This document shows, in pieces, positions 17,280-26,410 of a stretch of 64,000 nucleotides of DNA. The DNA is from Saprospiraceae bacterium. Its GTDB lineage: Bacteria > Bacteroidota > Bacteroidia > Chitinophagales > Saprospiraceae. How positions within the stretch are numbered: position 1 is the stretch's first letter; the number at the start of each line of letters is the position of its first letter. The notes beneath the pieces are model-generated. The model saw nothing but the letters and a program-made list of their open reading frames with translations. It had not been told where the DNA came from and did no database searches. The stretch lies in contig JADKBO010000002.1 in the NCBI GenBank assembly GCA_016715105.1, forward strand, positions 482,622 to 546,621, given 5' to 3'. A program made the translations under genes and the position numbers.

Positions 17280-19010
17280 ATGGGCAAAAGCAAATTTACC
17301 TTATTATCAATCTTAGCTATTTTATTCATTGGAGGCTGTAAATCGGATAAAAATGGAGCTGCGGATACGGATGCTGATTTTGTGATCAGGATGGCCAAAC
17401 AGGCAGAACAAATCAATCCCATCTTATTTCCAAGTCCCATTGCCAGAGAGATTTATCAATATATTTTTACGCCAATTGCAGAAATCGATCCCGATAATTT
17501 GGAGCTCGTACCCCTTCTGATCAAAGCCATCAACCCTTTGGTGACACACGAAGATGGCAGTTATACTTTAGATGCAGAGATTTTGAAAGAAGCAAAGTGG
17601 GATGACGGCACTCCTATCACGGGGGCAGACTACGCATTCACCCTGAAATCGATGTTGCACCCGGCGACTGATGCGTCTAGTTATAAATACATGAAGGAAA
17701 TCATCAATGACGTATTGGTTGATGAGGCCAATCCAAAAAAATTCACGATTGTCTTTGACGATTATTCCATGGACATGAAAGAAAGTGCCCTCAACTTTGA
17801 ATTGTTGCCGCAGCATATTTACGATCCGGAAAACATAACGAAGACCTTCACCTTACGCGACCTTGCGGATACCACCAAACTGGCCACCTTGAGTCAAGAC
17901 AGTACTTTCATGCGTTTTGCAACCGAATTGAATGGGCCCAAATATACCAGAGAAATCATTTCGGGATCAGGTCCATATGCTTTTGTGGAATGGAAAGACA
18001 ACGAAGCCATCATTTTGGAAAGAAAGGCCAATTACTGGGCCAAGGACAGAACGGAAGAAATGTTTAAGGCTAATCCGGCGAAGATCATTTTTGTCATCAT
18101 TCCCGATGAAACGGCAGCGATCACCCAAATGGCAGCGGGTAATGTAGATTTAATCAATTCGGTGACGGTCAATACGTATGAAACCTTCCAAGATTCTGTA
18201 AAAGGCAATGGAAATATATCTTGGTTGAATGTACAGTTGCCGAAGTTTTACGTCTATTTGCTCAATCACAAGGACAAAATGTTACAAGACAAAAACGTGC
18301 GTAAAGCCCTGCAAGCGATCAACAATACGGACGAATACATCAAAACTTTTGAAAATGGCAATGCCACCAAATTGACTTCCTTTGTTCCGTCCTTTTTGCC
18401 AGGTTACAATAAGGATATAAAAAATATTGGTGGGCAGCTGGATTTGGCAGCAAAATATCTGAAAGAAGCTGGTTGGGAAGACACCAATGCCAATGGCACG
18501 GTGGATAAGGTTATGGATGGTAAAAAGGAAGAGCTGAAATTACAAATGTTGGTCTCTGGAGACCTGAGCGTAAAATTTGGTTTATTGTTTAAAGAACAGT
18601 GCGCAAAAGCAGGCATTGAATTGGATGTGGTGCGTAAGGATTTTCCGTTGGTGCGCAAGGAAAACTTGAATACTCGCAATTATCAAATCATCCCCACCTT
18701 GTTTTCGGTGGAATTGATTCTCGAAAACCCCTTTGACGCCTATCATTCGTCCAATGCAGAAACCACCAATGTATCTTCATACACCAGTGCTGAAGCAGAT
18801 AGTTTGATCAACATCATTACCACGGTTGAAAGTGATGAAACGAGAATTGCCACGCACAAAAAGTTGCAGGATGAGATTTATGACGATGCCGTTATGATTT
18901 ACCTCTATGCGCCGATTGATCGAATTGCACTTTCTGATAAATGGGAAGGAAAAGCTTCTCTATCCAGACCCGGATATAGAGCCAATACTTTTACATTGAG
19001 TAAAAATTAA
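17280..19010 (+). CDS. ABC transporter substrate-binding lipoprotein, family 5 (peptide type)
   Basis: 576 residues. The N-terminus is a lipoprotein signal with lipobox FIGGCK (Cys at residue 20). The body is a family 5 solute-binding protein (DppA/OppA type): EIYQYIFTPIAEIDP, ILKEAKWDDGTPITGADYAF (the family signature), ISGSGPYAFVEWKDNEAIIL, and a late AADSLINIITTVESDETR. Such proteins capture peptides or nickel-type ligands for an ABC importer, here anchored to the outer face of the inner membrane or to the outer membrane. A permease gene follows after 5 bases, so the two are co-transcribed. No cognate ATPase or second permease is adjacent on this strand. Confidence 0.88.
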   Translation: MGKSKFTLLSILAILFIGGCKSDKNGAADTDADFVIRMAKQAEQINPILFPSPIAREIYQYIFTPIAEIDPDNLELVPLLIKAINPLVTHEDGSYTLDAEILKEAKWDDGTPITGADYAFTLKSMLHPATDASSYKYMKEIINDVLVDEANPKKFTIVFDDYSMDMKESALNFELLPQHIYDPENITKTFTLRDLADTTKLATLSQDSTFMRFATELNGPKYTREIISGSGPYAFVEWKDNEAIILERKANYWAKDRTEEMFKANPAKIIFVIIPDETAAITQMAAGNVDLINSVTVNTYETFQDSVKGNGNISWLNVQLPKFYVYLLNHKDKMLQDKNVRKALQAINNTDEYIKTFENGNATKLTSFVPSFLPGYNKDIKNIGGQLDLAAKYLKEAGWEDTNANGTVDKVMDGKKEELKLQMLVSGDLSVKFGLLFKEQCAKAGIELDVVRKDFPLVRKENLNTRNYQIIPTLFSVELILENPFDAYHSSNAETTNVSSYTSAEADSLINIITTVESDETRIATHKKLQDEIYDDAVMIYLYAPIDRIALSDKWEGKASLSRPGYRANTFTLSKN

Positions 19011-19015
19011 ATCGA

Positions 19016-20068
19016 TTGCATCAGAAGTATTACATAAAGAGACTGCTTTATCTCATACCACATTGGTTTTTCATCATTCTGATCATATTCCTGCTTTCTA
19101 AAGCTTCGCACAGGGATGCAGTGGCTGCAAAGTTGAGGCAGTCGGGCATTGAGGAGGACGGCAGTTTGCGGTATCAACAGTTGTACGAAGACCAGAAAAT
19201 CAAACTGGGTTTTCATTTACCGTATTTCTATTTTTCCATCCAAGATGCCAAAACGAAGTCAGGGTTTAGATACCCAAAGCTGGCCTTTCATGGGAGACAA
19301 TGCCAATTTCACCAATGGATGACCGGCTTACTCAGTGGAAATTTGGGCAATTCCTACATCAGCAATAAACCAGTTGGCAAGATCATTTGGTCGGCACTTG
19401 CCTGGACCATACCGATTGCTTTGGCGGCGCTTTTAATTTCCATTTTGATCGCTTTTCCTTTGGCGCGGAGGCTGAGCCAGCAAAGTAATAAATACGTGGA
19501 AGGCTTTTTAATGACCTTTTATGCCATCCCGACTTTTTGGTTGGCGACCCTGATTTTGGTTTTTTTGACCAATGACTATTATGGCATCCAGGTTTTTGAT
19601 TTATCGGTCAAATACGGAAGCGCCTCGGGATTTATGAATAAGTTTCAACGTGTTTTGCCGATGATTATTTGTATGATCGTTGCAGATTTGGCCTACCTGA
19701 CAGGTGTGTATAAGACCAGCATCCTCAAAGAAAATGCCAAACCTTATTACAACACAGCCTTGGCAAAAGGTATGTCGAAGGCAGCTGCGATCAAAAAACA
19801 CACGTCCAAAAATGCGTTGATTGCCATTTCTACCATCTTGGTGGGTGCCATACCCTCGGCCTTGGCAGGATCTGTGATTTTGGAAACCATTTTCAATATC
19901 CCGGGCATAGGTAGGGTTTTGTATTTGGCGGTGCAGCAAGGTGATCAGCCGGTATTGTACGCCATTGTCCTGCTCATTGGCATATTTACTTCATTAGCCT
20001 ATTTATTGGGGGACATTTTGATTGCGCGCATCAACCCCAAAGCCGATCTCGCCACAACGGAATTATAA
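19016..20068 (+). CDS. ABC transporter permease, DppB/OppB type
   Basis: 350 residues, probably starting at a TTG (19016), since MHQKYYIKRLLYLIPHWFFI aligns with the usual first membrane segment of DppB-like permeases. About six membrane helices are visible. The inner-membrane-component signature lies in the cytoplasmic loop TALAKGMSKAAAIKKHTSKN (EAA loop), followed by ILVGAIPSALAGSVILETIF and NIPGIGRVLYLAVQQGD. A longer periplasmic loop follows helix one. It would form the channel for ligands delivered by the lipoprotein encoded just upstream. The usual DppC partner and DppD/DppF ATPases are not in this window. Confidence 0.87.
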   Translation: MHQKYYIKRLLYLIPHWFFIILIIFLLSKASHRDAVAAKLRQSGIEEDGSLRYQQLYEDQKIKLGFHLPYFYFSIQDAKTKSGFRYPKLAFHGRQCQFHQWMTGLLSGNLGNSYISNKPVGKIIWSALAWTIPIALAALLISILIAFPLARRLSQQSNKYVEGFLMTFYAIPTFWLATLILVFLTNDYYGIQVFDLSVKYGSASGFMNKFQRVLPMIICMIVADLAYLTGVYKTSILKENAKPYYNTALAKGMSKAAAIKKHTSKNALIAISTILVGAIPSALAGSVILETIFNIPGIGRVLYLAVQQGDQPVLYAIVLLIGIFTSLAYLLGDILIARINPKADLATTEL

Positions 20069-20096
20069 ATAAAATCTCAGCGACCAATTTAAAAAA

Positions 20097-21590
20097 TCAT
20101 AGGAAGTTTAAAGTTTCAGTGCGGACCACATCTTGAACGATTTCACCCGCCAACATCCTTATTTCCCGATTCATACAAGATGGAATATCTTCTTCCATGT
20201 GCGAAACGTAGATGACGGCAGTGGTAGAATGCCTGCAAAAGTCGTCGATGGCTTTTTTAAATTGTAGGGTTTGTTCGTCATCCAATCCTTGACATGGTTC
20301 GTCCAGGATGAGCAACGGCGGTTGTTTGACCAAAGCACGCATCAATAAAACCAATCGTTGTTTGCCTTGAGAAAGGCTGGCAAAGGCCTCATTTTTGAAA
20401 GTTGATAAATTGAAAAATGCAAATAAATCTGTCAGCCATTGGCCTTCTTTGGCGGTAGAAGTGGCACCGATTCCTTCCGTAAGTCCAGAGGCCACAACGT
20501 CTTGACAAGTCATTTTGGAAGCAAAACGATCCTCTAAAACTTGTACTTTGCCAAAGAGTATTTTTTGCACGTGAGACTCGCCCCTGAAGAAATGTTGGTG
20601 CAGCTCAGGTGACAAGTAACCTATTTTATTTTTAATGTCCCAAATACTTTCACCGCTTCCCCGTAAGCGATCAAAAAGGATGATGTTTTGTCCATAAGCC
20701 TTGGGATTATCACCAGTGATGAGACTGATCAACATGGATTTTCCAGAACCATTTGGACCTTTGATCACCACACGATGTCCAGGTTCTATTGAAAAATGGA
20801 TGTTTTTCAAAATGGCTATTTCGCCGTAAGCAATGGAAACGTCTTCCATTTTTACCAGATGTTGATAAGCTGCTTGATTTTGGTTGAATGGATTTAAAGT
20901 AAGCGGGTTTTGATCTGGAGTTTGTGCTGGCCCAGATGTTTCTGGTTTATCTACTAATTTTCCTGCTTCCAAATGAATTTTTTCAAAGGTGTTTGAAAGC
21001 TCAGTATCGGGAATTTTCCCAACCAAAAGCACAGCCATTTTGGGAGACAAGGAATGGATCAAATCATTGAGTTTTGTTCTGTTGAATGCATCTACTCCGA
21101 GATAGGGCTGGTCCAAGATTAAAAGCTTTGGTTCTGAAGCCACACAAGTGATGATGCTCAGGAGTTTTTGCTCGCCATTGGACAATTGATACTTTTGTTT
21201 TTCCAACAAATGTGATAGGGAAAATCGCTGGAGTAATGTTTGGACACCATCAAAATTGGGCAATTGAAATAAATGATCTTGGAGTGTTTTATTGTCGTCT
21301 TGAATGAAAACTTCGTATCGTTTTTCATAATACGAGAGTCTGTCAGTGCCAGGTAATTGGTTATCTCCAGCCAATGTTATTTTTTCTAATGGAACGTCGT
21401 AGAGAATTTGGCCTTCAGTGGGCGATAAATATCCTGCAATCAATTTGGTGAGTAGTGATTTTCCACTTCCGCTTGGGCCCAATACATTCAATCGATCTCC
21501 CGAAAAAATCTGAAGTTGGATGTTTGACAATAAACTTCCTTTTTTGGTTTGAATGGAAAGCTGGGAAAGAGTGACCAAATTTTCTGGCAT
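20097..21590 (-). CDS. Tandem ABC ATPase (ModF-like), no membrane domain
   Basis: 497 residues with two complete ABC modules and no transmembrane segment. Module one has the Walker A GPSGSGKSLLTK, the signature LSNGEQKLL and the Walker B LLILDQPYLG. Module two has the Walker A GPNGSGKSMLIS, the signature LSQGKQRLVLL and the Walker B LLILDEPCQGLD with an H-loop VIYVSHMEED. The first Walker B ends in Gln rather than Glu (ILDQ), so that site may hydrolyse poorly. The closest architecture is ModF/PhrA-like proteins. It converges on the peptide-permease gene from the other strand, so a role as that importer's ATPase is possible but unproven. Confidence 0.8.
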   Translation of the reverse strand: MPENLVTLSQLSIQTKKGSLLSNIQLQIFSGDRLNVLGPSGSGKSLLTKLIAGYLSPTEGQILYDVPLEKITLAGDNQLPGTDRLSYYEKRYEVFIQDDNKTLQDHLFQLPNFDGVQTLLQRFSLSHLLEKQKYQLSNGEQKLLSIITCVASEPKLLILDQPYLGVDAFNRTKLNDLIHSLSPKMAVLLVGKIPDTELSNTFEKIHLEAGKLVDKPETSGPAQTPDQNPLTLNPFNQNQAAYQHLVKMEDVSIAYGEIAILKNIHFSIEPGHRVVIKGPNGSGKSMLISLITGDNPKAYGQNIILFDRLRGSGESIWDIKNKIGYLSPELHQHFFRGESHVQKILFGKVQVLEDRFASKMTCQDVVASGLTEGIGATSTAKEGQWLTDLFAFFNLSTFKNEAFASLSQGKQRLVLLMRALVKQPPLLILDEPCQGLDDEQTLQFKKAIDDFCRHSTTAVIYVSHMEEDIPSCMNREIRMLAGEIVQDVVRTETLNFL

Positions 21591-21707
21591 AAATTGGCAA
21601 AATTTATAAAAGACTATTGTTAGGACTTCAAATGTAACCTCTGTTTAATCAGAAAGCCTTAATAATAGCCTTTGTAAATAAATGGTGAAACACGTGATCG
21701 ATATCAG

Positions 21708-21715
21708 TATATTTG
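21708..21715 (+). promoter_or_regulatory. -7 box upstream of yidD
   Basis: TATATTTG fits TAnnTTTG and lies 21 bases before the GTG start of yidD. It probably drives yidD and hemB together; the -33 element is weak. Confidence 0.4.
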
Positions 21716-21736
21716 CAACTCATTTTTTAATCAAGG

Positions 21737-21976
21737 GTGAAGATAATCAACAAAATTTTTATTTTTCCTGTGAAGGTTTACCAATGGGTTTTGAGCCCTT
21801 TGCTTGGTAGAAACTGTAGGTACAATCCTACTTGTAGCCATTACATGATTGATGCCATCAATGAATGGGGACCAATCAAAGGCCTTTATTTGGGAATAAG
21901 AAGAATTGGAAGATGTCATCCTTGGGGTGGACATGGATATGATCCAGTGCCCAAAAAAGAAAGTAATAAAATGTAA
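21737..21976 (+). CDS. yidD: Membrane protein insertion efficiency factor YidD
   Basis: 79 residues from a GTG start preceded by AAGG. The protein shows the complete YidD pattern: VYQWVLSPLLGRNCRYNPTC, then SHYMIDAINEWGPIKGLYLG and RRIGRCHPWGGHGYDPVP. The conserved cysteines lie in NCRYNPTC and GRCHPW. YidD is a small amphipathic inner-membrane-associated protein that helps YidC-dependent insertion. In most genomes it sits with rpmH/rnpA/yidC; here it stands before hemB instead, with 65 bases between them. Confidence 0.95.
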   Translation: MKIINKIFIFPVKVYQWVLSPLLGRNCRYNPTCSHYMIDAINEWGPIKGLYLGIRRIGRCHPWGGHGYDPVPKKESNKM

Positions 21977-22041
21977 CTATTCAGCGATTCGCTTTTGATC
22001 AAAATTGAAATAGTTGAACAGTGACAATAAAAAATTAAAAC

Positions 22042-23016
22042 ATGTTGAGACGTCCAAGACGCAATAGGAAAACAGAGGTGATCAGGTCTGCCGTAAGAGA
22101 AAATGCAGTTCAAGTTGAAAATTTGATCATGCCCTTATTTTTAGTTGGAGGCAGTAATGTCAACGAAGTGGTGAAGTCTTTGCCCATCGCTTCCAGAATG
22201 AGCGAAGACAATTGCCTGAAAGAAATTGAATCTGGTTTGAAATTTGGATTGAATAAATTCATCATGTTTCCTGCCATTCCAGAAGCTTTGAAAGACAGCG
22301 TCGCATCTCATAGCTATCATCCCGACAATTTTTATTTGAAAGTTGCGGCCAACATCAAGCGCAATTTTGGCAATGATGTTTGTCTCATCAGTGACGTTGC
22401 CATGGATCCCTACAGCAGTGATGGCCACGACGGATACGTAGAAAATGGTGAAATCATCAACGACGTCACTTTGCCGATCCTGGCAGAAATGGCACTCGCT
22501 CAAGCACAGGCAGGTTTTGATATCTTGGGACCATCGGATATGATGGACGGAAGGATAGGCGCCATTCGTACTAAATTGGATGAAGCGGATTATTACAATA
22601 CATCAATAATGTCTTATACAGCCAAATACGCCAGTTGTTTTTATGGACCATTCAGAGATGCACTGGATTCTGCGCCGAAATCTGGGGATAAAAAAACCTA
22701 TCAAATGGATCCCGCCAACAAAAAGGAAGCCCTCATAGAAGCCGAACTCGATGAAATGGAAGGAGCCGACTTTATGATGGTGAAACCTGCGCTCCATTAT
22801 CTCGACATCATCCATATCCTGAAAGAAAGCACAAATCTACCCATCTCCGCATACCACGTTTCCGGCGAATGTGCACTATTGATTGCCGCTGCTCAGAATG
22901 GCTGGATCGATTACCACAAAGCCATTGATGAGACCTTGCTCTCCATCAAAAGAGCGGGAGCAGATCTGATCATTACTTATTTTGCTAAGGAATGGGCGGA
23001 GAGACGTATGATTTAA
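22042..23016 (+). CDS. hemB: Porphobilinogen synthase (delta-aminolevulinate dehydratase)
   Basis: 324 residues, full length. HemB condenses two 5-aminolevulinate molecules to porphobilinogen in cytoplasmic tetrapyrrole synthesis. The start MLRRPRRNRKTEVIRSAVRE is typical. The two Schiff-base lysines are within FRDALDSAPKSGDKKTYQMD and MMVKPALHYLD. The metal loop reads SDVAMDPYSSDGHDGYV, which carries aspartates in place of the zinc cysteines and so marks the magnesium-dependent type. It follows yidD with no other heme gene nearby. Confidence 0.97.
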   Translation: MLRRPRRNRKTEVIRSAVRENAVQVENLIMPLFLVGGSNVNEVVKSLPIASRMSEDNCLKEIESGLKFGLNKFIMFPAIPEALKDSVASHSYHPDNFYLKVAANIKRNFGNDVCLISDVAMDPYSSDGHDGYVENGEIINDVTLPILAEMALAQAQAGFDILGPSDMMDGRIGAIRTKLDEADYYNTSIMSYTAKYASCFYGPFRDALDSAPKSGDKKTYQMDPANKKEALIEAELDEMEGADFMMVKPALHYLDIIHILKESTNLPISAYHVSGECALLIAAAQNGWIDYHKAIDETLLSIKRAGADLIITYFAKEWAERRMI

Positions 23017-23037
23017 GATTATTCCGTTGATAGGATG

Positions 23038-23640
23038 TTAATCAAAACGGTATTTTAAACCAAACATGAGACCTACATTTTCCACCCAAATATCATATTC
23101 TGGGCTTGGGGGATTCGTAAGAATAGTAATACCCTCATTATAATACATGGGCAATAAAGTAATTGGAGAACTTAAACTTAAGGACCAATGTTTTCCTGTT
23201 TTTATTCTAATGCCAAGATCCAAATTGCTATAAAAGCTTTTTTGTTCGTTTATTGGTTCTTTGTCTGTGGCAAGAATATAATTGCTGATATTGGAAAAAA
23301 ATGAGATTTTTCGATTTTTAAGTTGATAATCTAGTCCAAACCTTATGGGTATGTACGATATGTAGGTACCAGGTGATGATGAATTTTGAATATTCAATAC
23401 CCAAAAAAAAGTGTATCCAATGCCAATTCTAGGTTGGATTGACTTTTCAGTTCTGAAGGTTTTCCAGAATGAAATATCAGATTGCCAAGTATATCCATTG
23501 TAGCTATCGTATTGTGCTGAAGTACCAAATTGATCAAAAAAGATAGCGCCAGTAGCAATTTCAAGCTCAGATTTACTTTGACATAAGGCTAAAGAGCGGA
23601 CAAAGATTACAAAAGAAATTATGCAAAAGAGTTTTTTCAT
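23038..23640 (-). CDS. Putative outer-membrane beta-barrel protein
   Basis: 200 residues with a signal peptide (MKKLFCIISFVIFVRSLALC then QSKSE). The mature part is built of alternating hydrophobic/aromatic strands such as IQPRIGIGYTFFWVLN, IPIRFGLDYQLKNRKISFFS and NLDLGIRIKTGKHWSLSLSS. It ends in MFGLKYRFD, close to the aromatic end used by barrel proteins. No family is recognised. Start and length look complete. It lies between hemB and pruA without an obvious functional link. Confidence 0.65.
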   Translation of the reverse strand: MKKLFCIISFVIFVRSLALCQSKSELEIATGAIFFDQFGTSAQYDSYNGYTWQSDISFWKTFRTEKSIQPRIGIGYTFFWVLNIQNSSSPGTYISYIPIRFGLDYQLKNRKISFFSNISNYILATDKEPINEQKSFYSNLDLGIRIKTGKHWSLSLSSPITLLPMYYNEGITILTNPPSPEYDIWVENVGLMFGLKYRFD

Positions 23641-23791
23641 AAGGGTAATTGTTTATTGATTCATAGGCCAAAAGCTTAGATTCAAAGGTATAACAATTTT
23701 AAAAAGTAAGTACGAAATGTTCTTGCTTTTTAAGCACAAATAAATGTATTAACAAAATTTAAATGATTAACTCTGGATGACTATCCACTAT

Positions 23792-23833
23792 GTCTTTCAT
23801 CTTTCGTCTCTCCTCTTTTGTCTTTCTTCTTCC
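23792..23833. repeat. Heptad tandem repeat, GTCTTTC units
   Basis: Six 7-bp units in phase: GTCTTTC, ATCTTTC, GTCTCTC, CTCTTTT, GTCTTTC, TTCTTCC. It lies 33 bases downstream of the pruA stop, in the gap before the putative barrel gene. Confidence 0.8.
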
Positions 23834-23865
23834 CACCATTTTTTGACATGGGACAAATTTATAAC

Positions 23866-25494
23866 CTACCCCAAAAACGGATATTTGTAATAGTGTGGTG
23901 GCACAAAATTCTCCTTTATCGTACGCGGAGAAAGCCATCTGTATAAGTTTACGGCAGAACCGGCTTTGTCATTGGTTCCAGAACCTCTTGCACCTCCGAA
24001 AGGTTGTTGACCCACAACTGCGCCAGTTGGTTTATCATTGATGTAAAAGTTACCAGCAGCATGTTGCAAAGCTTTGGTAACAGAGTCTATGACGTATCTA
24101 TCACCAGAAAAAATAGAACCGGTAAGTGCGTATTCAGAAGTATCATCCACCAAAGTCAGGACTTCTTCCCAGTCTTTGTCTTCGAAAACATAAATGGTCA
24201 AAACGGGGCCAAAAATTTCCTCAACCATGGTCAATGATTTTGGATTTTTGGTCAAAACAACCGTCGGTGAAATGAAGTAACCCTCGCTTTTATCGTAGGT
24301 TCCTCCAAAAATGATTTCCACATCTTTGTCTGCTTTGCACCTTTCTATGTAGGAAGTAATTTTATCAAAAGCCCTTTCATCGATGACAGCATTGACAAAA
24401 TTTTCGAAATTTTCAACCGTTCCCACAGTGATTTCATCCAGCATTCCCGCCATCAAATCACGGACTTCTTTCCACAAAGATTTAGGAATATAAGCACGGG
24501 ATGCGGCACTACATTTTTGACCTTGAAATTCAAATGCGCCTCGGATCAAGGCCACAGCAAGTGCTTTTGCATCGGCACTTGGATGTGCTAAGACGAAATC
24601 TTTACCACCGGTTTCACCAACGATTCTAGGATAAGATCGATAAACATCCAAAGAGTTGGAAATGGTTTTCCACAAACTTTTAAATACCGCAGTACTGCCT
24701 GTAAAATGTAATCCAGCAAAATCGCGGTGACCGAAGACTACTTTCCCCAACTCTGGTCCATCGACGTGAACGAGGTTGATGACACCATTTGGTAGCCCCG
24801 CAGCTCTGAAAACCTCCATGACCACCATGGCAGAGAATATTTGACTATCTGCAGCTTTCCAAACCACGGTATTTCCACATAAAGCAGCAGACATCGGTAG
24901 ATTACCAGCAATAGCCGTGAAATTAAATGGAGTGATGGCAACAACAAAACCTTCTAAGGGGCGGTACTCTGTTTTATTCCAAATACCTGCACTAGAATGG
25001 GGTTGGATCTGATAAATTTCATTCAGGAATTTCACATTATATCTCAAAAAGTCGATCAATTCTGCGACGGAATCAATTTCTGATTGATAGCAATTTTTTG
25101 ACTGACACAACATCGTCGCGGCATTCATTTTATATCTGCATGGACCAGCCAACAAATCTGCAGCCTTCAAAAAAATGGCAGCGCGGTCAGAAAAACTCAT
25201 GGATGACCAATTTTTCTTCGCCCTGTGAGCTGCTTTTATGGCATCTTCTACATGACTAGCATTGCCAGAATGATATTGACCAAGGCTATGAGACAATTCA
25301 TGGGGAGGACGCATCGGATGCACATTTCCCGTTTTGACTTCCTTGCCGTCGATCCAAAAGCCGTGATCAGCTTCAACGGATTTTAAGTCAGCAATGGCCT
25401 TTTGTAGATTTGACTTTTCGGCACTACCCGGTGCGTAATCCAAAACTTTTTCGTTGGTGATGGCAGGTAATCCTGGAATGTAATTTGATGGCAT
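23866..25494 (-). CDS. pruA: 1-pyrroline-5-carboxylate dehydrogenase
   Basis: About 542 residues. Of two nearby ATGs, 25494 (MPSNYIPGLPAITNEKVLDY) fits relatives best. It is an aldehyde dehydrogenase that oxidises glutamate semialdehyde to glutamate in proline breakdown. NAD-fold motifs include VAITPFNFTAIAGNLPMSAA and GLHFTGSTAVFKSLW. The general-base Glu is in RIVGETGGKDFVL, and the nucleophilic Cys in FQGQKCSAASRAYIP. GGARGSGTNDKAGSAVNLYR near the end is typical of PruA. No proline dehydrogenase gene is in the window. Confidence 0.95.
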   Translation of the reverse strand: MPSNYIPGLPAITNEKVLDYAPGSAEKSNLQKAIADLKSVEADHGFWIDGKEVKTGNVHPMRPPHELSHSLGQYHSGNASHVEDAIKAAHRAKKNWSSMSFSDRAAIFLKAADLLAGPCRYKMNAATMLCQSKNCYQSEIDSVAELIDFLRYNVKFLNEIYQIQPHSSAGIWNKTEYRPLEGFVVAITPFNFTAIAGNLPMSAALCGNTVVWKAADSQIFSAMVVMEVFRAAGLPNGVINLVHVDGPELGKVVFGHRDFAGLHFTGSTAVFKSLWKTISNSLDVYRSYPRIVGETGGKDFVLAHPSADAKALAVALIRGAFEFQGQKCSAASRAYIPKSLWKEVRDLMAGMLDEITVGTVENFENFVNAVIDERAFDKITSYIERCKADKDVEIIFGGTYDKSEGYFISPTVVLTKNPKSLTMVEEIFGPVLTIYVFEDKDWEEVLTLVDDTSEYALTGSIFSGDRYVIDSVTKALQHAAGNFYINDKPTGAVVGQQPFGGARGSGTNDKAGSAVNLYRWLSPRTIKENFVPPHYYKYPFLG

Positions 25495-25721
25495 AATCAA
25501 TAATTTGGTTAGAATAAAAAAATGGTGTCGGGTGCGTTACAGCAGTCAGGAAAAAGATATTAAATCAAAATCCGTAGGCTGCAAATTTAAAAACTGACTA
25601 CTCAGCCATAAACTTTTGTGTTAAAATGGGTCATTTTTAACCAAAATTGATCCTAGCTAAGCAGTTACTAAAAAACAAATTTACATTTGCAGCCCGAAAA
25701 AAAAGTAAAAAACAGGCAGAG

Positions 25722-26339
25722 ATGTATTTTGTAAAAACTCCCGCACTCTTTAAATGGTTTTACAAACAAATAGTTTGGGACATTCCATCTGACGAAAAAG
25801 TGATCTATCTGACCTTTGATGATGGCCCAATTCCCGAAATCACCCAATGGGTTTTGGAAATTTTGAAAGAGTATAATGCTAAAGCTACTTTCTTTTGTGT
25901 AGGCGAAAATGTAAAAAAGTATCCTGAAATTTTCAGTGATATAACTCAAAACGGTCATGCAGTAGGGAATCATACTTTTCACCACATTTCAGGATGGAAA
26001 ACGGCCAAAAACGCTTACATCGAAAATGTGGAGCGGGCTGCAGAATTGATAGAAAGTAACTTATTCAGACCGCCTTATGGTAAAATGACTCCAGCACAAA
26101 TGCGGGAACTCGGGAAAAAATACCGCTTGATTTACTGGGATGTGCTGAGTGGTGATTTTGATAAATCAGTGGATTATAAAACGTGTTTGAAAAAATTAAA
26201 AAAACACACCAAAAGTGGATCTATTGTGGTCTTTCACGACAGCATCAAATCAGAAAAAGTATTAAGAATGGTGCTTCCTGAAATCATGGATTATTGGCAG
26301 ACCAATGGTTTTATTTTTAAAAAGATCGCCTCAAATTGA
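25722..26339 (+). CDS. Polysaccharide deacetylase family protein (NodB domain)
   Basis: About 205 residues from ATG 25722 (MYFVKTPALFKWFYKQIVWD). The frame is open for 25 codons further upstream, but that part is Lys-rich and has no homology character. The NodB motifs are VIYLTFDDGPIPEITQWVLE (the TFDDG catalytic and metal Asp), ATFFCVGENV, HAVGNHTFHHIS (H-x3-H metal ligands), FRPPYGKM (catalytic Arg), and SIVVFHDSIKS. It would remove acetyl groups from N-acetylated sugars in cell-wall or exopolysaccharide. No signal peptide is seen with this start, so its location is open. It is followed closely by a DUF6089 barrel gene. Confidence 0.87.
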   Translation: MYFVKTPALFKWFYKQIVWDIPSDEKVIYLTFDDGPIPEITQWVLEILKEYNAKATFFCVGENVKKYPEIFSDITQNGHAVGNHTFHHISGWKTAKNAYIENVERAAELIESNLFRPPYGKMTPAQMRELGKKYRLIYWDVLSGDFDKSVDYKTCLKKLKKHTKSGSIVVFHDSIKSEKVLRMVLPEIMDYWQTNGFIFKKIASN

Positions 26340-26410
26340 GAAATGATATGCAACATGAAATAAAAAAGTGGCGTTATACGCTCGAACATACTATTGAACT
26401 TTACATCTCC

